NCBI GenBank assembly: GCA_030039655.1
Contig: JASHVC010000827.1
Location: forward strand, 1 to 11,061
DNA from: Xanthobacteraceae bacterium
GTDB lineage: Bacteria; Pseudomonadota; Alphaproteobacteria; Rhizobiales; Xanthobacteraceae
Direction of reading: 5' to 3'
Length of the DNA: 11,061 nucleotides
Numbering within the stretch: position 1 is the first letter of the stretch; every line of letters starts with the position of its first letter. Shown here one piece after another: positions 1-5,322 of the stretch. A model generated the notes under the pieces. It saw only the letters and a list, made by a program, of their open reading frames with translations, had not been told where the DNA came from and searched no databases. Made by a program: the position numbers and the translations under genes.

Positions 1-448
1 CGGCGACCGCAATCGGCTGCATCTCATTTCGCATTCCTCCGGCTCGCATCTCGCCGGCTGCACGGTGACGCAAGATTGGGCGAAGGACGGCTTGCCGCTC
101 GACATTCTCAAAGGCGCGGCGCTGTCGAGCGGCATGTACGATCTCAAGCCGGTGCGGCTGTCGAAGCGCTCCAAATATGTAAAATTCACCGACGAGATGG
201 AGCATGAACTCAGCGCCATGCGGCATCTCGACCGTCTCCACACGCCGCTCGTGCTGACCTACGGCACCTACGAGACACCGGAATTCCAGCGGCAGACGCG
301 CGATTTCGCGGCCGCGGTGAAGGCCGCCGGCAAGCCGGTCCAGCTATTGGTCGGCGAAGGCTACAATCATTTCGAAATGCTGGAGACGCTCGCCAACCCA
401 TACGGCCTGCTTGGCCGCGCGGTGCTGAGCCAGATGCGGTTGATGTAG
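1..448 (+). CDS. Alpha/beta hydrolase, arylformamidase-like (5' truncated)
   Basis: This is the C-terminal 148 residues of an alpha/beta-hydrolase that enters from the left edge. The open frame begins at base 2, well before the first ATG at 65, so that ATG is internal. The fragment opens just before the nucleophile elbow SHSSGSHLAG, with the likely catalytic serine at fragment residue 12; the first small residue is Ser, where Gly is more usual. A later YGTYETPEFQRQ stretch sits where the catalytic acid is expected, and GYNHFEM supplies the catalytic histidine. The combination HSSGSHLAG ... TPEFxRQ ... NHFEM resembles bacterial kynurenine formamidase-like and BD-FAE-type esterases, cytoplasmic enzymes that cleave N-formylkynurenine or small esters. 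The exact substrate cannot be told without the N-terminus and the upstream neighbours. It ends TAG and converges on the next gene with a 2-nt gap. Confidence 0.8.
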   Translation, partial: GDRNRLHLISHSSGSHLAGCTVTQDWAKDGLPLDILKGAALSSGMYDLKPVRLSKRSKYVKFTDEMEHELSAMRHLDRLHTPLVLTYGTYETPEFQRQTRDFAAAVKAAGKPVQLLVGEGYNHFEMLETLANPYGLLGRAVLSQMRLM

Positions 449-450
449 AC

Positions 451-672
451 TTAAGCCGCGGTCTTCCGCTCTTCGCCTTCGCCTTCGCTTGTCACCGCGC
501 GCACAGTGGTGCGTATGAGCTCAGCGCCACAACGGCGGCAGGCGTAGATGGTGTCTTCCACGTCGGGAGCGATGGGGCGTCGGCCGTGATAGACCATGCG
601 GCCAGCGCAAACCGGGCACGGCATCATCAAGGACGGCAGACTTGATGTGGGCGTCGCCATGTGGTGGCGCAT
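451..672 (-). CDS. Small zinc-ribbon protein, function unknown
   Basis: A 73-aa protein with two CxxC knuckles, CPVC at residues 19-22 and CRRC at 45-48, separated by 22 residues. This is the pattern of a four-cysteine zinc ribbon. The N-terminal 18 residues are Ser/Pro/Met-rich and the C-terminal 20 residues are charged (EGEGEERK), so the folded part is probably only residues 17-55. Such short ribbons may bind nucleic acid or protein partners, but nothing here identifies one. The start is uncertain. The ATG at 672 has a weak GGGTAAG upstream. The in-frame ATG at 660 gives a 69-aa form starting MATPTSS and has no visible ribosome site. The gene is convergent with the hydrolase and separated from pncA by a 198-nt AT-richer spacer that should hold its promoter. 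Confidence 0.7.
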   Translation of the reverse strand: MRHHMATPTSSLPSLMMPCPVCAGRMVYHGRRPIAPDVEDTIYACRRCGAELIRTTVRAVTSEGEGEERKTAA

Positions 673-870
673 GGGCTTACCCGGCTGTTAACGGTTTTAT
701 GACCTTCTCGCGTCTTTCCACACAGAGTCAAGAGTCTTTGTGCATTGCACACAATCGCCAGACGCGCGTGATTTCAGTTATAACTACCTGTAACTGCAGC
801 ATAATTATCTTGGAGCGCGCGTTTAGACTGCTTCCATTTTGGGCAACGCGCAATCGCCCGATGGGTTCCG
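673..870. other. Intergenic spacer with dyad symmetries, likely promoter region of the zinc-ribbon gene
   Basis: This 198-nt spacer separates the end of pncA from the start of the zinc-ribbon gene and is noticeably more AT-rich than its flanks. It holds a TGTGCA-T-TGCACA dyad at 739-751. It also holds a CAGTTA/TAACTG inverted repeat (775-780 and 791-796) whose left side includes the 10-bp palindrome AGTTATAACT (776-785). On the minus strand a TTGACT hexamer (731 to 726) could be a -35 box for the zinc-ribbon gene, but no good -10 follows at 16-18 nt. No RNA gene, and no T-tailed terminator for pncA, was seen. Confidence 0.35.
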
Positions 871-1509
871 TCAGGCGAATTCCCGGGCGTTAATACAGCC
901 AATGCCGCGCTCGGCGAAGCTGGTGTGGGTCGCGGCCACGGAGCCGCCGATGTCGATGCCGCGGCAGGCGTCCTCGATCACAAAGGCATCGAAGCCATGG
1001 CGTCGCGCGTCCTCGGCCGAATAGCGGACGCAAAAATCGAACGCGAGGCCGGCAAGAAAGACGCGGGTGAGACCACGCTCGCGCAGGTAGCCACCCAGCC
1101 CGGTCGGTGTCTTGCGGTCATTCTCGTAGAACGCCGAGTAGGAATCGATCGCCGGATGAATGCCCTTCCGCACCACGAGGCTCGCATGCGGCGCGTACAG
1201 CCCGGCGTGATATTCCGCGCCCGGCGACTCCTGCACGCAATGATCCGGCCACAGCACCTGCGGGCCGTACGATGCCGTGATCGTGTCGTAGGGCTTCTTG
1301 CCCGGATGCGATGAGGCGAACGAGAAGTGGCCGCGCGGGTGCCAGTCCTGCGTCAGCACCACGTTGCCGAACCGCGCCGCGAGGCTGTTGATGAGCGGAA
1401 TGACCTCGTCGCCGTGCGGCACGCTGAGCGCGCCGCCGGGACAGAAGTCGTACTGAATATCCAGGATGACGAGCACGTCATCAACGCCGAACGTCGCGCG
1501 TTCGTTCAT
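871..1509 (-). CDS. pncA: Nicotinamidase (isochorismatase-like hydrolase)
   Basis: A 212-aa cytoplasmic amidohydrolase that converts nicotinamide to nicotinate and ammonia, the first step of deamidating NAD salvage. Family features are visible in order. The base Asp17 lies in LVILDIQYDFCPGG, the metal ligands Asp55 and His57 in TQDWHPRGHFSF, and His90 in WPDHCVQ. Lys115 is in VVRKGIHP, and the nucleophile Cys160 is in GLAFDFCVRYSA. The usual nicotinamidase motif there is GLATDYCV, so Thr to Phe before the Asp is a small departure. The length matches the E. coli enzyme. WPDHCVQ and the intact Asp/Lys/Cys triad favour nicotinamidase over other isochorismatase-family hydrolases. The ATG overlaps the pncB stop as ATGA, implying translational coupling, and pncB makes the next enzyme of the pathway. 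It is the last gene of the operon. Confidence 0.95.
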   Translation of the reverse strand: MNERATFGVDDVLVILDIQYDFCPGGALSVPHGDEVIPLINSLAARFGNVVLTQDWHPRGHFSFASSHPGKKPYDTITASYGPQVLWPDHCVQESPGAEYHAGLYAPHASLVVRKGIHPAIDSYSAFYENDRKTPTGLGGYLRERGLTRVFLAGLAFDFCVRYSAEDARRHGFDAFVIEDACRGIDIGGSVAATHTSFAERGIGCINAREFA

Positions 1510-2873
1510 GACCGGGCTCTCTGTGCCTCAGGCCGCAATTGCATGCGCCGGTCGACCTCCGCCGCAAGCTTCACCACTTCGTCCGCGACCTCTACGGGGC
1601 ATGTCGCGTTCGGCTCCAGCCGCCGCAAGGGTTCGGGCAAGCGTTCAAGCTCGCGCTTGGTGCGCAGCCGGATGTCGGCAAGCGTTTCCGGCGGACGCAA
1701 TCGCCGGCCGCTGCGCATGACCGGCTGGATGAGCGGCTCGCCCGGTTTGTCATGACCCTCAAGCGCCAGGATATCCCCGGCCATGCGACCGTCGGCGCCG
1801 TAGCGCCGCCACACCTGCTTGCGTCCGGGCCACGTGGCTTTTTTCTCCGAGCGCTTGCGCCGCGGTAGGCCGGCATATTCCTGCAATTTGTAAACGCAAT
1901 CGACGGAAGGAACGTCCGCCGACGTGGTGAGGCTCGTGCCGATCCCGATGCCGTCGATCGGCGCACTCTGGCGCGCGAAGTCGGCGAGCGAATCTTCGTC
2001 GAGGCCACCGCTGGCAAAGATCGTCACGCCGGCGAGCCCACCCTGGTCGAGGATTTGGCGCACGGATTTTGCGAGCGCGACGAGATCGCCGCTGTCGAGG
2101 CGGACGGCGCGGATCGTTATGCCTTGCGCCTTGAGTCGCGGCGCCAGCGCCACGACTTTTCGCGCTGCGGCTTCGGTGTCGTAAGTGTCGAGCAGCAACA
2201 CGAGATTGTCTGACCGCGAGCGGGCGAAAGCCTCGAACGCCGCGGTCTCGTCGCTGAACGATTCGATGAACGAATGGGCCATCGTGCCATAGAGCGGAAT
2301 GCCGAATTGCTCGCCGGCCAGCACCGTGGCGGTGCCGGCGAAGCCCACAAGGTAACTGGCGCGCGCCGCCATCAATCCGGCCTCGGCGCCGTGGGCGCGG
2401 CGGAGGCCAAAGTCGACCAGCACCTTGTTGGGCACTGCCAGCATGCATCGCGCCGCCTTAGCGGCGACGAGCGTCTGAAAATGCAAAATGTTGATGAGGC
2501 GCGTCTCGACGAACTGCGCCTGCGGCATCGGCGCGGTCACGCGCAGGATCGGCTCGTTAGCGAAGAACGCAGTCCCCTCGGGCATGGCGTGCACGTCGCC
2601 TTCGAAGCGAAACGCCGCGAGATAATCGAGCAGATTCTGTTTGAACCGGCCGGTGCTCTTGAGCCAATCGATGTCAGCAGCGGAGAAGCGAAGATCCTCC
2701 AGAAAGTCCAGTGCCTGGTGCAGCCCTGCCGCGAGGAAAAACCCGCGCCGCGCTGGCATCGTGCGCACGAAGAATTCGAACACGGCGGTTTGCGTATCAC
2801 CATGGTCCAGATAGGCCTGGATCATGTTGAGCTGATAGAGGTCGGTGAGCAGCGGGCTGGTTGCGGTGTTCAT
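1506..2873 (-). CDS. pncB: Nicotinate phosphoribosyltransferase
   Basis: A 455-aa cytoplasmic enzyme that joins nicotinate to PRPP, with ATP hydrolysis, to give nicotinate mononucleotide for NAD synthesis (Preiss-Handler route). Recognisable parts are the N-terminal LLTDLYQLNMIQAYL (8-22), FGLRRAHG (155-162), and GTMAHSF with His200 at the position of the phosphorylated histidine. Further on are LLLDTYDT (226-233), VRLDSGDL (257-264), FASGGLDE (286-293) and the phosphate loop GIGTSL (310-315). The order and spacing fit a type II phosphoribosyltransferase barrel. The choice between nicotinate and nicotinamide as substrate follows from the N-terminal match and from the adjacent pncA, whose product is nicotinate. 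The ATG lies 19 nt after the receptor gene's stop, with only a weak ribosome site. Residues 335-360 are rich in Arg and Lys, as is common in this family. Confidence 0.95.
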   Translation of the reverse strand: MNTATSPLLTDLYQLNMIQAYLDHGDTQTAVFEFFVRTMPARRGFFLAAGLHQALDFLEDLRFSAADIDWLKSTGRFKQNLLDYLAAFRFEGDVHAMPEGTAFFANEPILRVTAPMPQAQFVETRLINILHFQTLVAAKAARCMLAVPNKVLVDFGLRRAHGAEAGLMAARASYLVGFAGTATVLAGEQFGIPLYGTMAHSFIESFSDETAAFEAFARSRSDNLVLLLDTYDTEAAARKVVALAPRLKAQGITIRAVRLDSGDLVALAKSVRQILDQGGLAGVTIFASGGLDEDSLADFARQSAPIDGIGIGTSLTTSADVPSVDCVYKLQEYAGLPRRKRSEKKATWPGRKQVWRRYGADGRMAGDILALEGHDKPGEPLIQPVMRSGRRLRPPETLADIRLRTKRELERLPEPLRRLEPNATCPVEVADEVVKLAAEVDRRMQLRPEAQRARS

Positions 2874-2892
2874 TCCGGTTGCTCGCGGGAGA

Positions 2893-3864
2893 CTACTTGA
2901 TGGACAGGTTCAGCGCCTTCACCATCTTGCCCCACTTTCCGACCTCGTCGTGAAACATCTTATCGACCTGAGCTGGCGATCCCGCCATCGGATCGAAGCC
3001 GAGAGCGATCAGCTTCGCCTGGACGTCCGGGGTTTTGACAGTGTCGTTGATAGCGCCGTTAAGCGCCGAGATGATCTGAGGATCGGTCTTTGCCGGCGCG
3101 AAAATGCCGACCCAGGACGAAGCCGTGAAATTGGGGAAGCCCTGTTCCGCATAAGTCGGCACGTTCGGCACGACCGCGGCGCGCTTGTCGGCGGCAATGC
3201 CCAGACCCTTGAGCTTCCCGCCTTGCATCTGCGCGGCTGGGCCGCCGCCCAACGTGGCCGCCAGTAAGTCGATCTGATTGGCAATGGCTGCATTGATGGC
3301 CGGCGCACCGCCCTGAAATGGAATGTGCTGCGCCGGCACTTTGGCAAGGAACTTGAAGAAGTACTCGGCCTCGATGTGCGACCCGGTGCCGACGCCCGCG
3401 GAGCCAAAATTGATGACCTTGCCGTTCATCGCCTTGAGGAATTCGGTCAGGTCATTGGCCGGATTATCCCGACCAGTCGCCAGGGATTCCGGGCTCGATG
3501 CGACCATCCCTACTGTTTTGAGGTCGTCCGTCGAGAACGGTTTGTTCTCGAACAGCGTCTCGTTGATAGCGAGCGCGGTGGTGGTGGCCAGAAGCGTATA
3601 GCCGTCCGGCGCGGCGCGGGCGACCAGCCCCGCCGCAATGTTGCCGCCCGCTCCCGCGTGATTTTCCACCACCACACTTTGGTGTAGGCGGTCGCTTAAG
3701 CCTTGCGCGACGAGCCGTGCCATCGTGTCGGCAAATCCTCCTGGCGCGAAGGCTACGATCATCGTGATCCGGTTTGCCGGGTAGGTTTCGGCGTGTGCCA
3801 CTTGCGGGTTGGGCCAAATAATCAAGACCGCTAGCAATGCAATGGCGTATTTCACGACGATCAT
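2893..3864 (-). CDS. Bug/TctC-family periplasmic solute receptor of the tripartite tricarboxylate transporter type
   Basis: A 323-aa exported binding protein. Residues 1-25 form a signal peptide with a hydrophobic core (AIALLAVLII) and an AHA cleavage site before Glu26. The two ligand-clamp motifs of the Bug family are present: APGGFADTMAR (40-50) and NHAGAGGNIAAGLVARAAPDGYTLL (from residue 68). Typical later Bug features are SAGVGTGSH, IPFQGGAPAINA and VPTYAEQGFP. No tctA or tctB membrane genes lie in the window, so it is an orphan receptor that must borrow a transporter encoded elsewhere or act in sensing. Its ATG overlaps the methyltransferase stop (ATGA) and its TAG lies 19 nt before pncB. 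The shared operon suggests, but does not prove, a nicotinate-like or other pyridine carboxylate ligand. The family also binds dicarboxylates, amino acids and aromatic acids. Confidence 0.92.
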   Translation of the reverse strand: MIVVKYAIALLAVLIIWPNPQVAHAETYPANRITMIVAFAPGGFADTMARLVAQGLSDRLHQSVVVENHAGAGGNIAAGLVARAAPDGYTLLATTTALAINETLFENKPFSTDDLKTVGMVASSPESLATGRDNPANDLTEFLKAMNGKVINFGSAGVGTGSHIEAEYFFKFLAKVPAQHIPFQGGAPAINAAIANQIDLLAATLGGGPAAQMQGGKLKGLGIAADKRAAVVPNVPTYAEQGFPNFTASSWVGIFAPAKTDPQIISALNGAINDTVKTPDVQAKLIALGFDPMAGSPAQVDKMFHDEVGKWGKMVKALNLSIK

Positions 3865-4610
3865 CCCTGCTTATTGCGCGCCCAGAAAACTTCAATCCCG
3901 CGCCAATCGAACGTTTCGGGCGTATCGACAAGCCCGGCAAAAGCGCCGCTTAAGTCTTCCAAGCTGTAGTAGGGGGTCTGATCGAACGACCAGCCGATGC
4001 GCGAGAAAATCTTTTCGATCCACGCTTCGATGTGGATGTCCAGCGCGGCCTTCATCTTCAGGTTTGGACTAAGCGTAATTTCGGCCAATACAATCGGCCG
4101 TCCGGGCTTCAGCACGCGCAGCAACTCTTGGCCGGTCTCTCGCCAATCGTCCGTATGCTGCGTCGCCTGCAGCACCGCGACGCTGTCAAAACTTCCCGCC
4201 GGGAGCGCCTCGGTGTATCGCCATTGCCAAGTCGCGAGCTGGCCGCCGCGACCGCGCTTCCCCGCCAGATATGCGCCGCGCGCCTCGTTGGTGATATCTA
4301 TCTCATGAATCTCGCCCGATGGGCCGATCCGCTGGTGGATGTCGTCGACGAAGCCGCAAACGCGAAGACATTCGCCGATCAACAAAACCCGATGCCCTGG
4401 ACGAAGATCCATCTTGTCGTAGACCAACTCGCGAACGACCGAGGCCTTGTCCCGCCACATGTAAGGCAGCGTGCCGAACACTATGGCTTTGCACCAGCGC
4501 GCCTGTTCTTCCGGTTGGGACACGACATCGCCGAGAAGGCGTCGTTCCTCCGCGCCTATCCAGTCCCAAGGCGTTTTGGCCTTGCTGTCGGCATTCAGCT
4601 TGTCACTCAT
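3861..4610 (-). CDS. Class I SAM-dependent methyltransferase-like protein
   Basis: A 249-aa soluble protein with the layout of a Rossmann-type methyltransferase. A helical N-terminus (residues 15-65) comes first. A glycine-loop strand, HRVLLIGECLRVCGFVDD (73-90), follows, then a second strand ending EIHEIDIT (100-107). A third motif is FDSVAVLQATQHTDDW (141-156), and LLRVLKPGRPIVLAEITL (163-180) matches the post-motif strand of this family. Motif I is degenerate: Glu-Cys-Leu-Arg replaces the usual Gly-Cys-Gly-Thr, so SAM binding may be altered or lost. The C-terminus (residues 190-249) is Trp-rich, with DWRGIEVFWARN at the end. The ATG has a good GAGGGA ribosome site 5 nt upstream (4616-4621). 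The stop overlaps the receptor start, so it is the first clearly coupled gene of the pnc operon. The methyl acceptor is unknown. Confidence 0.78.
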   Translation of the reverse strand: MSDKLNADSKAKTPWDWIGAEERRLLGDVVSQPEEQARWCKAIVFGTLPYMWRDKASVVRELVYDKMDLRPGHRVLLIGECLRVCGFVDDIHQRIGPSGEIHEIDITNEARGAYLAGKRGRGGQLATWQWRYTEALPAGSFDSVAVLQATQHTDDWRETGQELLRVLKPGRPIVLAEITLSPNLKMKAALDIHIEAWIEKIFSRIGWSFDQTPYYSLEDLSGAFAGLVDTPETFDWRGIEVFWARNKQG

Positions 4611-4690
4611 AGATATCCCTCAATTCCATCCGGTACTTTCTTGGCGTTATCCGTCATGGCACGCGCGCGGGCGCAACAGCTGTTCTACGG

Positions 4691-5164
4691 TCACGAGACT
4701 TCGAATGTCGGTTCGTGTTCTACATTGAACGACACTGAACGCGCGATGAAGCATTTCGCTGCGGCAGCATCATGCAGGCGGCGCGCGAGGCTCTCGTCAG
4801 AACCGGGCGCGAGCTTGGCGTGCGGCCGGAGCGTGACGCTTTCGAATTGTCCGGCGCCGTCTACCTGCTCGATCTCCACGCCGGAAGCATTGTCGCTGTA
4901 TTCGACAATGACAACGCCGGCATCAGCACAGAGGTGAAGATACCAGAGTTGGTGGCAAGCCGAGAGCGCGGCGATGAGCAGCTCGGCCGGATTCCATCGC
5001 GCCGCATCGCCGCGGAACACCGGATCGGATGAACCGGCGATGGTCGCTTTGCCGGGCGCGCTGATCTCATGCGCGCGCGAATAGGCGCGGTACGCCGACG
5101 TGCCGGTGCCGTGATTGCCGGTCCAATCGAGATGGATTGAATAGGTGTGACGCCTCTCTGTCAC
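4691..5164 (-). CDS. OsmC/Ohr-family protein
   Basis: A 157-aa OsmC-fold protein, a small cytoplasmic family best known for thiol-dependent reduction of organic hydroperoxides. RWNPAELLIAALSACHQLWYL (from residue 56) holds the first family cysteine, Cys70. The second is Cys138 in AAAAKCFIARSVSFNVEHEP, matching the two-cysteine arrangement of OsmC-type peroxidases; Cys79 is extra. The N-terminal strand HTYSIHLDWTGNHGTGT is typical of the OsmC rather than the Ohr branch. The start is GTG at 5162-5164, with GGAG (5171-5174) 6 nt upstream. It lies 80 nt upstream of the methyltransferase in the same direction and may share its transcript, though the gap is large enough for a separate promoter. Its role beside NAD salvage is unclear, and general oxidative-stress defence is the default reading. 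Confidence 0.87.
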   Translation of the reverse strand: MTERRHTYSIHLDWTGNHGTGTSAYRAYSRAHEISAPGKATIAGSSDPVFRGDAARWNPAELLIAALSACHQLWYLHLCADAGVVIVEYSDNASGVEIEQVDGAGQFESVTLRPHAKLAPGSDESLARRLHDAAAAKCFIARSVSFNVEHEPTFEVS

Positions 5165-5170
5165 GGGTCA

Positions 5171-5174
5171 CTCC
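5171..5174 (-). promoter_or_regulatory. Ribosome binding site for the GTG start of the OsmC-family gene
   Basis: GGAG on the minus strand sits 6 nt before the GTG codon at 5164. No ATG lies near the start of the conserved OsmC-fold sequence, so this site decides the unusual start codon. Confidence 0.6.
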
Positions 5175-5264
5175 GGCCCGCCGCGTGGGCTATCGCAGAA
5201 GATTCCAGATAGCGCGAACGCGGTGCCATCACCGAGCACAATCTCGCTTCGCTCGATAGCGCCG

Positions 5265-5288
5265 TCCTCTCTCGCAAGCGAGAGAGGA
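5265..5288. repeat. Perfect 11-bp inverted repeat (hairpin) between the propeller gene and the OsmC gene
   Basis: TCCTCTCTCGC (5265-5275) and GCGAGAGAGGA (5278-5288) are exact reverse complements separated by only AA. The CCTCTC...GAGAGG core resembles the arms of the three-hairpin cluster at 7545-7678, so it may be a diverged member of the same dispersed family. It lies 34 nt beyond the propeller gene's stop. No T-run follows on the minus strand, so it is not a standard intrinsic terminator, though it could block 3' exonucleases or attenuate transcription into osmC. Confidence 0.7.
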
Positions 5289-5322
5289 ATTTGATTGAGC
5301 GCCCTGGTGATTGCGGCCCCGA

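Noticed and set aside
834..870. GGGC...GCCC hairpin just downstream of pncA as a terminator
   Set aside because: The stem is short and needs two G-T pairs, and neither strand has a T-run after it.
871..4610. Nicotinate catabolism cluster (NicF/NicD-like amidase and deformylase)
   Set aside because: The amidase has nicotinamidase-type motifs and sits with PncB. No hydroxylase, dioxygenase or maleate isomerase genes are present, so salvage rather than degradation is the supported reading.
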